Position numbers and translations under genes: made by a program. Under the pieces are notes generated by a model. It made no database searches. It was not told the DNA's origin and saw only the letters and a list, made by a program, of their open reading frames with translations. From positions 1 through 64,000 of the forward strand of contig NZ_CP013015.1 of NCBI RefSeq assembly GCF_001577525.1: a stretch of 64,000 nt of DNA, written 5' to 3'. Shown here piece by piece: positions 31,593 through 42,212 of the stretch. The DNA comes from Candidatus Desulfofervidus auxilii (lineage in GTDB: Bacteria; Desulfobacterota; Desulfofervidia; Desulfofervidales; Desulfofervidaceae). Each line of letters begins with the position of its first letter. The first letter of the stretch is position 1.

Positions 31593-33578
31593 ATGTTTAA
31601 GTTAGTCTCTGAATATCAACCAAAAGGTGACCAGCCTCAAGCCATTGCTAAATTAGTAAATGGGATAAAAAAAGGACTAAAATATCAAGTGCTTCTTGGC
31701 GTTACAGGTTCAGGTAAGACTTTTACTATGGCCAATGTTATTGCTCAGATTCAAAAGCCTACCTTAATAATTGCGCCCAATAAGGCCCTAGCTGCTCAGC
31801 TTTATGGGGAGTTTAAACGTCTTTTCCCAGAAAATGCAGTGGAATTTTTTGTTAGCTATTATGATTATTACCAACCAGAGGCCTATATTCCTGAAAGAGA
31901 CATTTATATTGCTAAAGATGCTACTATTAATGATACTATTGACCGCCTTCGCCATCGGGCAACACATGCCCTTTTGACTAGAAGAGATGTTATTATTGTA
32001 GCTAGTGTTTCCTGTATTTATGGTTTAGGTTCTCCAAAAGCCTATCATGCCCATCATCTTATCTTGCTCAAAGGAGAGGAAAGAGACCGAGATAAAATCA
32101 TTCGCAAATTAATAGATATGCAATACCAGCGTAATGATGTTGATTTTAAACGGGGCACATTTCGGGTCCGCGGTGAAAGAATAGAAATTTTTCCAACTTA
32201 TGAGGAAGAAGAAGCAGTCCGTATAGAATTTTTTGGAGACATAATAGATGGCATATATATTATTGACCCTTTACGCTGTAAGGTTAAAAAAAGTTTAACA
32301 GAACTTATTTTACATCCAGCTACGCATTATCTCAGCGAAACAGGCAATATGGAAGACATTATTGTTTCAATTAAAAAGGAAATGGAACAGCAGGTAAAAT
32401 TTTTTCTAAGCCAAAACCGATTGATTGAGGCCCAAAGGATTAAAGAACGCACACTGTTTGACTTAGAGATGATGGCTGAGCTAGGCTATTGCCATGGTAT
32501 TGAAAATTATGCTCGGTATTTGGATGGTCGTGCTCCTGGAGAGCCTCCTTATACTTTATTGGATTATTTTCCTAGAGATTACTTGATGTTTATTGATGAA
32601 AGCCATATTACTGTGCCTCAGATAAGAGGTATGTATGTTGGAGACCGCTCTAGAAAACAAACATTAGTAGAATACGGATGGCGTTTGCCATCAGCTTTAG
32701 ATAATCGCCCTTTAAATTTTGAGGAGTTTGAAGGCAGAATTAATCAAGTAATATATGTTTCAGCTACTCCAGGCAATTATGAAAAGAAAAAAGCAAAAGG
32801 CAGAATAATAGAGCAAATAATTCGTCCTACCGGGTTAATGGACCCTAAAATTTATGTGCGTTCAGCTACTCACCAAGTGGATGATTTGTTAGGGGAAATC
32901 AGAAAAAGAGTAACTAGAGGAGAAAGGGTATTGGTAACTACCTTGACTAAACGGATGGCGGAGGACTTGACTGAATATTACGCCAATTTAGGGATACGAG
33001 TGAAATATTTGCATTCTGATATTGATACTTTAGAAAGGGTGCAAATCATCAGGGATTTAAGGAGGGGTGAATTTGATGTGCTTATTGGAATAAATCTCCT
33101 TCGTGAGGGATTGGACCTGCCTGAAGTGTCTCTAGTGGCTATCTTGGATGCGGATAAAGAAGGTTTTCTCCGCTCTGAACGTTCCCTAATTCAAACCTGT
33201 GGGCGGACTGCCCGAAATGTCCATGGGGAGGTTATTTTTTATGCCAATGAAGTGACTGATTCTATGAAAAAAGCAATAAGAGAAACAGAAAGAAGACGAA
33301 GAATTCAGCAAGCTTATAACCAAGCCCACCATATCACACCCACCACCATTCAAAAAAGTATAGATAATATCCTGAGTTCTATTTACGAAGCCGATTATTA
33401 TGAAGTGGGTGTAGTAAAAGAGCCAGAAGTGGAATTTAGAAATAGAGAAGAATTAGAAAAGAAAATCGTCCAATTAAAGAAAGAAATGAAGAAAGCAGCC
33501 CAGGTCTTGGAGTTTGAAAAGGCAGCAGAATTACGGGATAGGATAAAAATGCTGGAAGGATTGGTGCTCAAATTGTAG
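31593..33578 (+). CDS. uvrB: Excinuclease ABC subunit B
   Basis: 661 aa, full length. Damage-verifying helicase-like subunit of UvrABC nucleotide excision repair. Helicase motifs: [15 protein letters not shown] (Walker A), the beta-hairpin region [29 protein letters not shown], and QTCGRTARN. The C-terminal UVR motif ([28 protein letters not shown]) binds UvrC. It is monocistronic. No SOS box was recognised. Confidence 0.96.
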   Translation: MFKLVSEYQPKGDQPQAIAKLVNGIKKGLKYQVLLGVTGSGKTFTMANVIAQIQKPTLIIAPNKALAAQLYGEFKRLFPENAVEFFVSYYDYYQPEAYIPERDIYIAKDATINDTIDRLRHRATHALLTRRDVIIVASVSCIYGLGSPKAYHAHHLILLKGEERDRDKIIRKLIDMQYQRNDVDFKRGTFRVRGERIEIFPTYEEEEAVRIEFFGDIIDGIYIIDPLRCKVKKSLTELILHPATHYLSETGNMEDIIVSIKKEMEQQVKFFLSQNRLIEAQRIKERTLFDLEMMAELGYCHGIENYARYLDGRAPGEPPYTLLDYFPRDYLMFIDESHITVPQIRGMYVGDRSRKQTLVEYGWRLPSALDNRPLNFEEFEGRINQVIYVSATPGNYEKKKAKGRIIEQIIRPTGLMDPKIYVRSATHQVDDLLGEIRKRVTRGERVLVTTLTKRMAEDLTEYYANLGIRVKYLHSDIDTLERVQIIRDLRRGEFDVLIGINLLREGLDLPEVSLVAILDADKEGFLRSERSLIQTCGRTARNVHGEVIFYANEVTDSMKKAIRETERRRRIQQAYNQAHHITPTTIQKSIDNILSSIYEADYYEVGVVKEPEVEFRNREELEKKIVQLKKEMKKAAQVLEFEKAAELRDRIKMLEGLVLKL

Positions 33579-33638
33579 AAACTTGCCCTATCCCTAAAAA
33601 GTGTTTATTTTTAAATCAAAAAATAAAAGGAGATTTAG

Positions 33639-36290
33639 ATGGATATTTCTCGGTTTACGCAAAAAACACAAGAGGCTTTAGCTGAGGCCCAAAATATTGC
33701 TGTGAGTTATGGCCATCAGGAAGTAGATAATGAGCACCTCCTTTTGGCCTTTTTGAAACAAGAAGGGGGGCTTTTTCCCAGACTGTTGCAAAAAATGAAT
33801 GTCCCAATAGATAGCTTTAAAGAGCAAGTAGAAGGCCTTTTAGATAAAAGGCCGAGAGTCAAAGCTATAGGTGGAGAATTAGGAAAGGTTTATCTTTCGC
33901 AAAGGCTTTTTAAAATTCTTAGTAGAGCCCAGGAAGAGGCCAAACATTTAAAAGATGAATATACCAGTGTAGAGCATATCATTTTGGCCTTTATTGAAGA
34001 GGGACCTAGCACGGATGTAGGGCGTATTTTTCAAACCTTTAATATCACCAGAGAACGTTTTTTAGAAGTATTGAATGAAATCCGAGGCAGTCAAAGGATT
34101 ACTAGTCCTACACCTGAAGAGACTTACGAAGCCTTAGAAAAATATGGGCGTGATTTGGTTAAAGAGGCTAAAAGGGGAAAATTGGACCCAGTAATTGGTC
34201 GGGACTCTGAAATTAGACGTGTTATTAGAATCTTGTGTAGAAGAACTAAAAATAATCCAGTATTAATCGGTGAGGCAGGTGTGGGTAAAACTGCTATTGT
34301 GGAAGGATTAGCTCAAAGAATTGTGCGAGGCGATGTCCCAGAAGGTTTGAAAGATAAAACGATTTATCAATTAGATATAGGTGCCCTTTTAGCTGGGGCT
34401 AAATATAGGGGTGAGTTTGAAGAGAGGTTAAAGGCAGTATTGAAAGAAATCCAAGCTAGTGAAGGACGGATTATTTTGTTTATTGATGAAATACATACTA
34501 TTGTTGGGGCAGGCAAGGCCGAAGGTGCCATCGATGCAGGCAATATGCTTAAACCCATGTTAGCTAGAGGAGAATTACATTGTATTGGGGCCACTACCTT
34601 AGATGAATATAGAAAATATATTGAAAAAGACCCTGCTTTAGAAAGAAGATTTCAACCAGTATTGGTATCAGAGCCTAGTGTAGAAGATACCATTTCTATA
34701 TTACGGGGGCTTAAGGAGAAATTTGAAGTGCATCATGGAGTGAGGATTCATGATAGTGCCTTAGTAGCAGCGGCTGTCTTATCTAATCGTTATATTAGCG
34801 ATCGCTTTTTACCAGATAAGGCCATTGATTTGGTGGATGAAGCAGCGGCTATGATCAGGACAGAAATTGATTCTATGCCGGCAGAGTTGGATGAGGTCAC
34901 TAGACAAATTATGCAACTGGAGATTGAGCAGCAGGCCTTAAAAAAAGAAAAAGATAAGGCTTCTCAAGAACGCTTAAAAAATATTGAAAAGGAATTGGCG
35001 GATTTAAGAAACAAGGCTGATGCCTTAAAGGCCCAGTGGGAGGCCGAGAAAGAAGTAATTTCTCGTTTACAAAAAATAAGAGAAGAAATTGACCAAGTAA
35101 AGTTAGAAATAGAAAGGGCAGAACGGGCATATGATTTAAATAAGGCGGCAGAATTGAAATATGGAAAATTGGCAGCCTTGGAGAAGAAATTGAAAGAGGC
35201 TGAAAAGAATTTAGCAGATAAACAGAGCACAGGTAGACTTCTACGTGAAGAAGTGACAGAAAGGGAAATTGCTGAGATTGTTTCTCGCTGGACAGGTATT
35301 CCCGTAGGGAGATTGATGGAAGGAGAAAGGGAAAAGTTGCTTAAATTGGATGAAATTTTACATCGCCGGGTAGTAGGTCAAGACGAGGCTGTTCAAGCAG
35401 TAGTAAATGCCATTTTAAGAAGTAGGGCAGGGCTAAAAGACCCCAATCAACCCATTGGTTCTTTTATCTTCTTAGGCCCTACTGGAGTAGGAAAGACCGA
35501 ATTGGCTAAAACCCTGGCTGAGGCCTTATTTGATACTGAACAAAATATGGTCAGATTGGATATGTCTGAATATATGGAAAAACATACTGTTTCCCGCTTG
35601 ATTGGTGCACCCCCTGGCTATGTGGGATATGAAGAAGGTGGACAGTTGACAGAGGCAGTAAGAAGAAAACCATATTGTGTTATTTTATTAGATGAAATAG
35701 AAAAGGCCAATCCTGATGTATTTAACATTTTGCTTCAGATCTTAGACGACGGACGCTTAACCGATTCTCATGGCCGCACCGTGGACTTTAAAAACACTGT
35801 TATTATTATGACTTCTAATTTAGGCAGTCATTATCTTTTAGAAGGTATTACTGAAACAGGAGAAATCAGGCCCGAGGCAAAGAATGCCGTGATGCGAGAG
35901 TTGCGTCAGAGTTTTAGACCTGAATTTTTAAATAGGATTAATGAAATTGTGTTATTTAAGCCATTGACTTTAGAAGAGATAAAGAAAATAGTAGATTTAC
36001 AAATAGGCTACATCCAAGAAAGATTAAAGGATAGGGGAATAAAAATTGAATTAACAGAAGAGGCAAAGGAATTTATTGCTAGGGAGGCTTATGATCCGGT
36101 ATATGGTGCCCGTCCTTTAAAAAGGTATATTGAAAGGAGGTTAGAAACAGCCTTGGCCAAAAAGATGGTCGCAGGTGAAATTCCAGATGAAAGCAGGGTG
36201 AGGATAACGGCAAAAGAAGGAGAGTTACATTTTGAAATATTACCTGCTGAAACAGAAAAAGAGCTGGCAGAAGTAGCGCAAGCCTTTTAG
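33639..36290 (+). CDS. clpB: ATP-dependent disaggregase ClpB
   Basis: 883 aa Hsp100 chaperone. Clp-N repeats (about 1-150) lead to AAA-1 ([18 protein letters not shown]), then a long middle coiled coil (about 405-540) typical of ClpB, AAA-2 ([18 protein letters not shown]) and a ClpB D2-small domain. It rescues aggregated proteins with DnaK. It starts after AAAGGAG. No clear sigma-32 promoter is visible in the 60-bp gap after uvrB. Confidence 0.95.
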   Translation: MDISRFTQKTQEALAEAQNIAVSYGHQEVDNEHLLLAFLKQEGGLFPRLLQKMNVPIDSFKEQVEGLLDKRPRVKAIGGELGKVYLSQRLFKILSRAQEEAKHLKDEYTSVEHIILAFIEEGPSTDVGRIFQTFNITRERFLEVLNEIRGSQRITSPTPEETYEALEKYGRDLVKEAKRGKLDPVIGRDSEIRRVIRILCRRTKNNPVLIGEAGVGKTAIVEGLAQRIVRGDVPEGLKDKTIYQLDIGALLAGAKYRGEFEERLKAVLKEIQASEGRIILFIDEIHTIVGAGKAEGAIDAGNMLKPMLARGELHCIGATTLDEYRKYIEKDPALERRFQPVLVSEPSVEDTISILRGLKEKFEVHHGVRIHDSALVAAAVLSNRYISDRFLPDKAIDLVDEAAAMIRTEIDSMPAELDEVTRQIMQLEIEQQALKKEKDKASQERLKNIEKELADLRNKADALKAQWEAEKEVISRLQKIREEIDQVKLEIERAERAYDLNKAAELKYGKLAALEKKLKEAEKNLADKQSTGRLLREEVTEREIAEIVSRWTGIPVGRLMEGEREKLLKLDEILHRRVVGQDEAVQAVVNAILRSRAGLKDPNQPIGSFIFLGPTGVGKTELAKTLAEALFDTEQNMVRLDMSEYMEKHTVSRLIGAPPGYVGYEEGGQLTEAVRRKPYCVILLDEIEKANPDVFNILLQILDDGRLTDSHGRTVDFKNTVIIMTSNLGSHYLLEGITETGEIRPEAKNAVMRELRQSFRPEFLNRINEIVLFKPLTLEEIKKIVDLQIGYIQERLKDRGIKIELTEEAKEFIAREAYDPVYGARPLKRYIERRLETALAKKMVAGEIPDESRVRITAKEGELHFEILPAETEKELAEVAQAF

Positions 36291-36359
36291 ATAAAAAGAT
36301 TATTCCCGATTTTTATTCATTCTATTTTCTAGCGGTTTTTTTTATGGTAATAATTACTT

Positions 36360-37250
36360 ATGCAAGATGAAATTGTTGATGAGTTTTATCAGTTTTTAAC
36401 TTTAGAGCGGGGCCTTTCTCAACACACCATAGCTGCTTATGCCTCTGATTTAAATAAATTTCAAGACTATCTTTACCAGAAAGGGATTAAAGACTTCACA
36501 GAGGTGCAAACAGAAGAAATTGAGGGATTTATGTATTGGTTGACCCTAAAAAGATTGTCTCCGAGAAGCCGCGCAAGGATATTAGCTACTATAAAAACCT
36601 TTTTTCGGTTTTTGGTGCTTACTCAACGCCTAGAAAGTAGCCCGGCGGTTTTGATAGAGACACCTCGTTTTGCCAAAAAACTTCCTCAGGTGTTGAGCTT
36701 AGAAGAGGTAGAAAGGCTTTTAGAACAGCCAGATATAAGTCAGCCTAAAGGATTAAGAGATAAAGCTATGTTAGAATTGCTCTATGCCACTGGCTTGCGT
36801 GTTTCAGAATTGGTGCTTTTAAAGTTAAATCAAATTAATTTAGAAGTAGGGTATGTCTCCGTTATGGGCAAAGGAGCCAAGGAAAGATTAATACCTATGG
36901 GACGTAAGGCCCAACAAGTTCTCACTCAGTATTTAAAACATGGTCGTTCTAACTTGTTAAAAAAACCAAGTCCCTATTTATTTATTGGTTATCGAGGACG
37001 ACCTCTTACTAGACAAGGTTTTTGGGAAATTATCAAAAGATATGTGCTTAAGTCGGGTATTAATAAACACATTAGTCCTCACACTTTAAGGCACTCCTTT
37101 GCCACTCATATTTTGGAAAGAGGAGCAGACCTTCGCTCTGTCCAGACGATGTTAGGACATTCTTCTATTACTACTACCCAAATTTATACCCATGTTACAG
37201 AGAAAAGACTAAAGGAGTTCTATGTCCGCTACCATCCGCGTGCCAAATAG
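36360..37250 (+). CDS. Tyrosine recombinase, XerC/XerD type
   Basis: 296 aa with a SAM-like N-terminal core-binding domain (DEFYQFLTLERGLSQHTIAAYASDLNKF) and the catalytic domain. Catalytic residues are visible: Arg in LYATGLRVSELVLL, Lys in GKGAKERLIPM, HTLRHSFATHIL, and LGHSSITTTQIYTHV with the Tyr nucleophile. This is the chromosome-dimer-resolution class. XerC and XerD cannot be separated reliably by eye. It overlaps the next gene by 29 nt. No phage or integron features are nearby, so a housekeeping role is likely. Confidence 0.9.
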   Translation: MQDEIVDEFYQFLTLERGLSQHTIAAYASDLNKFQDYLYQKGIKDFTEVQTEEIEGFMYWLTLKRLSPRSRARILATIKTFFRFLVLTQRLESSPAVLIETPRFAKKLPQVLSLEEVERLLEQPDISQPKGLRDKAMLELLYATGLRVSELVLLKLNQINLEVGYVSVMGKGAKERLIPMGRKAQQVLTQYLKHGRSNLLKKPSPYLFIGYRGRPLTRQGFWEIIKRYVLKSGINKHISPHTLRHSFATHILERGADLRSVQTMLGHSSITTTQIYTHVTEKRLKEFYVRYHPRAK

Positions 37251-39879
37251 AAGTATCACTGTTATTGCTACTCATGAAAATGCTGATTTTGATGCCTTAG
37301 CATCTATGGTGGCAGCAAAAAAACTTTATCCAGAGGCCATCATTATTGCTCCTGGAAGTCAAGAAAGAAGGGTAAGGGAATTTGTCTTAAATATGGCCAT
37401 AGAATATTTTAAATTAGTCAAACTAAAAGAAATTGATTTAAAAACTATAAAAAGAGTTGTTTTAGTAGATAACAGCCAATTAAGCCGCATTGGGGCATTA
37501 GCAGAAGTAGTAAAAAATCCTGAAGTAGAGGTGCATATTTATGACCACCATCTTCCACCTGACCCAGAAACTCCTTGTCATTTCAGTATAATTAAGCCTG
37601 TAGGATCAACAGTAACCATCCTATTAAAGCTCTTAAGGGAAAAGGGTATAAAAATTGCCCCTGAAGAAGCCACTTTGATGGCCTTAGGGCTTTATGAAGA
37701 TACAGGTGCCTTTACCTTCCGCTCTACTACTAAAGAAGACCTGGAAGCAGGGGCCTATCTTTTAGAATGCGGAGCAAATCTTAATGTAATTTCAGAATTG
37801 TTTAAGCGTGAGCTTACAGCGGAGGATGTTTCTCTTTTAAATGACCTGTTTCACGAAGCCCAAACCCATTTTATTCGCGGCATCCCAGTAGTAATTACTA
37901 AAGTTTCCACTAATCACTATATAGACGATTTTGCTGTCTTAGTACATCATTTTATAGAAATTGAGAATCCTCCTGTCCTATTTGTCCTGGCTAGGATGGA
38001 AGGGCGCATTTTTATCATTGCCCGGAGTAAGTTGCCAGAAGTGAATGTAGCTGAAATTTTGGAGGTCTTTAATGGAGGGGGGCATCATGCAGCTGCCTCC
38101 GCTGCGGTAAAGGGATTAACTCCTATGCAGGTAGAGGACAAACTTCTTAAGTTACTTGATAAAAAGATAAAACAACCTAAAGTAGCTAGAGATTTAATGT
38201 CCCATCCAGTAAAAGGAATTAGTCCAGAAACTACCATTGAAGAAGCAGAGGCCATTTTAGTCCACTATGATTTTAATGCCCTACCAGTGATTAAAAATGG
38301 AGAAGTAGTAGGAATTATCACCCGTCCTGTGGTAGATAAAGCCCTTTATCACCAACTTTCTCAACAACCAGTTAAGCGCTTTATGACCACCGAATTTCCT
38401 ATCCTGTCTCCTGAGGCTTCATTGAGTGAAATTAAAGAAGCCCTTCTTCAACATAAACAAAGAATTGTTCCTGTTGTGGAAAATAGAAAACTAGTGGGTG
38501 TTATTACGAGAAAAGACTTCTTAAATTACTTACTTACCAATCCTTCTGCATTTTTAGGAGGTCTTGATCTAGAAAGACAACCCCGTCGAAAATTTGTTAC
38601 TTCTCTTCTTAATGAAAAGTTACCTAAGCATATTATTTCTCTATTAAAAAAAATTGGGATGATTGCGGAGAACTTGGGTTATAATGTGTATGCTGTAGGG
38701 GGTTTTGTGAGAGACCTTCTCCTTAGACAGGAAAATTTAGACATTGATTTAGTAGTAGAAGGCGATGGGATTACCTTAGCTAAGAAATTACAAAAAGAAA
38801 TTAATGCCCATATCCATACTTACCAAAAATTTGGAACGGCTGTAGTCATTCTCCCTGACGGATTTCGTTTAGATATAGCCACTGCTCGCACAGAGTATTA
38901 TGAATTTCCTGGAGCCTTACCCAAAGTAGAAATGAGTTCTTTAAAATTAGACCTATACCGCCGTGATTTTACTATTAATGCCTTAGCGATAAAACTTAAT
39001 CCCAAACAATTTGGTCTTTTATTGGATTTTTTTGGGGCGCAACGGGATCTAAAAGAGAGAATGATTCGGGTCTTATATAATTTGAGTTTTGTAGAAGACC
39101 CTACCCGCATTTTACGGGCAGTGCGTTTTGAACAAAGGTTTGGATTTAGGATCAGTAAGCAGACTTTAGATTTGATCCGTCAGGCACTGAAATTAAATTT
39201 ACTTTTCCAGACTACCGGTTCTCGCATTTGGCATGAGCTCAAGTGTATTTTTGGGGAAACAAACCCGGCCGCTATTATTGAAAGGCTGAATGAATTATCT
39301 GTGCTCAAATCACTCCATCCTGCCCTAAAATGGGATAAAAGCCTAAAAAAATTGTTTAAGGAAATAGAAGCTGTCCTTTCTTGGTTCGAACTCCTTTTTT
39401 TAGAAGAAAAATATGTTAAAGAAGAAGTATACCTGTTGGGATTGTTAGACCCTTTAAAGGAAGAAGAAGTAAATAGTTTTCTTACTGTATTAGAATTTCC
39501 AAAGAGCAAAAAGGAACTATTTTTTAAAAAAAGAAGGGAAATATTTAATATTTATGGCCTCTGGCAGAAAAAAAGGGAAATAAAACCTAGTTTGGTCTAT
39601 CTTACCATAAAAGAAATTCCCTTGGAATTTGTGCTTTATCTAATGGCCAAGTTATCTCCTGCCAAAAAAAAGTGGCTTTCCCTTTACTTCACTCAATGGC
39701 GAGATATTAAACCCATTTTGACCGGAGATGATTTAAAGGCTATGGGATTAAAACCAGGTCCCATTTTTAGAACTATTCTTGAAGAACTACTTAAGGCTCG
39801 TTTGGATGGGAAGGTAAAGACAGAGGAAGATGAAAAGAAACTTGTTAAAAAAATTCTAAAAGGAAAAAATTTCCATTAG
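37222..39879 (+). CDS. DHH-CBS-CBS-tRNA nucleotidyltransferase (A-adding type) fusion
   Basis: 885 aa. Residues ~1-310 form a DHH/DHHA1 phosphoesterase module (DFDALASMVAA, DNSQLSRIG, DHHLPPDP, GGGHHAAASAA). About 315-450 hold two CBS domains. From ~475 comes a class II nucleotidyltransferase (GGFVRDLLLRQENLDIDLVVEGDG) with tRNA-binding helices (RRDFTINALAIKL, EDPTRILRAVRFEQRFG). The same architecture is known for A-adding tRNA enzymes of Aquifex, which share CCA addition with a separate CC-adding enzyme. The DHH part may be a nuclease or regulatory module. It overlaps xerD. Confidence 0.85.
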   Translation: MSATIRVPNRSITVIATHENADFDALASMVAAKKLYPEAIIIAPGSQERRVREFVLNMAIEYFKLVKLKEIDLKTIKRVVLVDNSQLSRIGALAEVVKNPEVEVHIYDHHLPPDPETPCHFSIIKPVGSTVTILLKLLREKGIKIAPEEATLMALGLYEDTGAFTFRSTTKEDLEAGAYLLECGANLNVISELFKRELTAEDVSLLNDLFHEAQTHFIRGIPVVITKVSTNHYIDDFAVLVHHFIEIENPPVLFVLARMEGRIFIIARSKLPEVNVAEILEVFNGGGHHAAASAAVKGLTPMQVEDKLLKLLDKKIKQPKVARDLMSHPVKGISPETTIEEAEAILVHYDFNALPVIKNGEVVGIITRPVVDKALYHQLSQQPVKRFMTTEFPILSPEASLSEIKEALLQHKQRIVPVVENRKLVGVITRKDFLNYLLTNPSAFLGGLDLERQPRRKFVTSLLNEKLPKHIISLLKKIGMIAENLGYNVYAVGGFVRDLLLRQENLDIDLVVEGDGITLAKKLQKEINAHIHTYQKFGTAVVILPDGFRLDIATARTEYYEFPGALPKVEMSSLKLDLYRRDFTINALAIKLNPKQFGLLLDFFGAQRDLKERMIRVLYNLSFVEDPTRILRAVRFEQRFGFRISKQTLDLIRQALKLNLLFQTTGSRIWHELKCIFGETNPAAIIERLNELSVLKSLHPALKWDKSLKKLFKEIEAVLSWFELLFLEEKYVKEEVYLLGLLDPLKEEEVNSFLTVLEFPKSKKELFFKKRREIFNIYGLWQKKREIKPSLVYLTIKEIPLEFVLYLMAKLSPAKKKWLSLYFTQWRDIKPILTGDDLKAMGLKPGPIFRTILEELLKARLDGKVKTEEDEKKLVKKILKGKNFH

Positions 39880-39958
39880 GGCCCGACTTTCGCCATTTCC
39901 TATAATCTAAATCAGCTTTATCTCAAAAAATTTTCTGAATAATTTCCCCTTGCATTTC

Positions 39959-39987
39959 TTTCAACTTTAAGACATTCTTTATAAAAT
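39959..39987 (+). promoter_or_regulatory. Sigma-70-type promoter of the phosphohexomutase gene
   Basis: TTTCAA (39959-39964), a 17-bp spacer and TAAAAT (39982-39987) precede an AGGAGGT ribosome site. Confidence 0.5.
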
Positions 39988-40007
39988 TAGTGAAACAGGA
40001 GGTATAA

Positions 40008-41375
40008 ATGGGCATTGAGCTTAATCCCCTTATTTTTAGAGAATACGATGTCAGAGGAAAAGTAGAGGAAGATTTAACCCCAGAAGTGACAACGCATCTA
40101 GGTAAGGCGTATGGGAGTTATCTACGGCGCAAGGGATATAAAAAGATAGTGGTAGGCCGAGATGGGAGACTTAGTTCACCCTTGCTAAAAGAAGCCTTGG
40201 TTAAGGGTATCCTAAGCACAGGGTGTGATGTTACAGACCTGGGCATCTGTCCTACCCCAGTGGTCTATTTTGGTATATTTCATTTAGACAAAGAAGGAGG
40301 AATTGCTGTCACTGGTAGCCATAATCCTCCTGAATATAATGGTTTTAAAATCTGTGTGGGTAAAGAAACCATTTTTGGAGAACAAATTCAGACCTTACGC
40401 AAAATTATAGAAACCCAAGATTATGAAACCGGACAAGGAGTTTATGATACTTATGAAATCATACCTGAATACATGGATTTTATGCAAAAAAACATTCAAA
40501 TTAAAAAGAGGCACAATATAGCCATAGATGCTGGGAATGGAGTAGTTGGTTTAATCGCCCCAAAATTATTTGAATCTATGAATTGTCAGGTAACTCCTCT
40601 TTATTGTGAGGTGGATGGGCGTTTTCCTCACCATTTTGCTGACCCTACTGTGATGGCTAATTTAGAGGATTTGATTTCTATAGTGAAAAAACAAAAGCTA
40701 GAAGTAGGTTTTGCCTATGATGGAGATGGTGATAGGTTGGGAGTAATTGATGAAAATGGCCAAATTCTTTGGGGAGACCAGTTATTAATAATCTTTTCCA
40801 GAGATATTTTAAAAACTCACCCTGGAGCAAAAATCATTGGAGAAGTTAAATGCTCCCAACTGCTCTTTGATGACATTGCTAAGCACGGAGGGCAGCCTAT
40901 TATGTGGAAGGTGGGCCATTCCCTTATTAAAAACAAACTAAAGGAAGAAAAGGCTATTTTAGCCGGGGAAATGAGCGGGCATTTGTTTTTTGCAGATAGA
41001 TACTTTGGTTTTGATGATGCTATCTATGTCTCACTTCGCTTTTTAGAAATTATGGACAAAACAAATAAAAAACCTAGTGAACTCATTGCTGATTTACCAA
41101 AGAGTTATTCTACGCCTGAAATTAGAATTCCTTGCTCTGATGAATCCAAGTTTGAAGTAGTCAAAAAAGCTCAAACCTATTTTTCTGAACACTTTAAGAC
41201 AGTTACCATAGATGGTGTGCGGATTATTTTTGATGACGGTTGGGCACTTCTAAGGGCTTCTAATACCCAACCTGTTTTAGTATTGCGCTTTGAAGCTTAT
41301 ACTCCTAAGAGGTTACAGGAAATAAGAAATTTAGTAGAAGAAAAGTTAAAGCAATTTAGAACTAAAACGAGGTGA
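40008..41375 (+). CDS. Phosphomannomutase/phosphoglucomutase
   Basis: 455 aa alpha-D-phosphohexomutase. N-terminal FREYDVRGKVEEDLTP, the active-site phosphoserine in VTGSHNPPEYNGFK, metal loop AYDGDGDRLGVID, sugar loop GEMSGHLFF and the C-terminal phosphate site RASNTQPVLVLRFEA are all present. It interconverts hexose-1- and hexose-6-phosphates, supplying sugar nucleotides for LPS (AlgC/ManB type). It starts after AGGAGGT. The stop TGA is followed at once by an in-frame TAA, then the phosphoesterase frame. Confidence 0.9.
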   Translation: MGIELNPLIFREYDVRGKVEEDLTPEVTTHLGKAYGSYLRRKGYKKIVVGRDGRLSSPLLKEALVKGILSTGCDVTDLGICPTPVVYFGIFHLDKEGGIAVTGSHNPPEYNGFKICVGKETIFGEQIQTLRKIIETQDYETGQGVYDTYEIIPEYMDFMQKNIQIKKRHNIAIDAGNGVVGLIAPKLFESMNCQVTPLYCEVDGRFPHHFADPTVMANLEDLISIVKKQKLEVGFAYDGDGDRLGVIDENGQILWGDQLLIIFSRDILKTHPGAKIIGEVKCSQLLFDDIAKHGGQPIMWKVGHSLIKNKLKEEKAILAGEMSGHLFFADRYFGFDDAIYVSLRFLEIMDKTNKKPSELIADLPKSYSTPEIRIPCSDESKFEVVKKAQTYFSEHFKTVTIDGVRIIFDDGWALLRASNTQPVLVLRFEAYTPKRLQEIRNLVEEKLKQFRTKTR

Positions 41376-41381
41376 TAATCT

Positions 41382-42155
41382 ATTTTTGAAGGTTTAGATT
41401 TAGAAAAACTTAAGGAGATACTCACTACCCAAAGGCGTTTAATTCAATTGCCCAAAGAGGGGAAGGCTGTCTTTATAGGTGACACTCATGGTGATTTTGA
41501 AGCTACAGAAAAGGTTTTTCAGTTTTATTTTAAACCCGGTTACACCTTGGTTTTTTTGGGAGACTATGTGGATAGAGGAAAGCATTCTAGAGAAAATATA
41601 GAATTTTTACTCCAAAAGAAATTAGAAGCACCTAAACAGGTTTTTCTCTTAATGGGCAATCATGAAGGATATCCTATTTTACCTTTTTCTCCTGCCGATT
41701 TTTGGGAAAGTTTATCTCCTGAAGAAAGAGAAGTTTTTTCAGAAATTTGCCGATTATTGCCTTTTATGGCAGTTACTGGAAATGGCTTAATAGCTGTGCA
41801 CGGAGTGCCTCCAGACATCAAAGGGTTAGAAGAGGTAAATGAGATTCCATTAGGCAGCGAATTCTGGCAACAGGCCACTTGGGGTGATTTTACAGAAAGA
41901 AGTGGAGAATTTCTGGGTGGTATTTGGGGGAGGCCACTTTTTGGTAAGGATTACTTTAAAAGAATCATGGAGCAATTAAAAAGTAACATTTTGATTAGGG
42001 CTCATCAGCCTCATATTGAACCCATTATTTTTGAAAAGCATTGTCTTACTTTAATCACCTCACATGCGTATAAACCCGTGCGAAATATTGCCATTGTAGA
42101 TTTAGAAAAGCCTGTAATTAAGACAATAGATGATTTGGAAGTTTTGGAAATTTAG
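41382..42155 (+). CDS. Metallophosphoesterase (calcineurin-like), probable ATT start
   Basis: About 257 aa if started at ATT 41382, 235 aa from TTG 41448. Metal motifs GDTHGDFEA, GDYVDRG, GNHEG and HGVP identify a PPP-type phosphoesterase. Substrate is unknown. No ATG or GTG lies upstream of the motifs in this frame. GAGGTGA (41369-41375) sits 6 nt before ATT 41382, and the extra FEGLDLEKLKEILTTQRRLIQLP looks like a natural N-terminal helix. ATT starts are rare (infC, pcnB). It follows phosphohexomutase in the same frame after two stops. Confidence 0.75.
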   Translation: MFEGLDLEKLKEILTTQRRLIQLPKEGKAVFIGDTHGDFEATEKVFQFYFKPGYTLVFLGDYVDRGKHSRENIEFLLQKKLEAPKQVFLLMGNHEGYPILPFSPADFWESLSPEEREVFSEICRLLPFMAVTGNGLIAVHGVPPDIKGLEEVNEIPLGSEFWQQATWGDFTERSGEFLGGIWGRPLFGKDYFKRIMEQLKSNILIRAHQPHIEPIIFEKHCLTLITSHAYKPVRNIAIVDLEKPVIKTIDDLEVLEI

Positions 42156-42212
42156 CCATTCTTGCCTGATCAAGGGTTTTAATGTATGATTTCTATCAGA
42201 AGGGAGGCAATA

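Noticed and set aside
33579-33638. Sigma-32 heat-shock promoter before clpB
   Set aside because: CTTGCC is present, but no CCCCAT-type -10 element occurs at the right distance.
36360-37250. Integrase marking a mobile element
   Set aside because: Full XerC/D-type recombinase in a housekeeping context, with no phage genes, att sites or direct repeats nearby.
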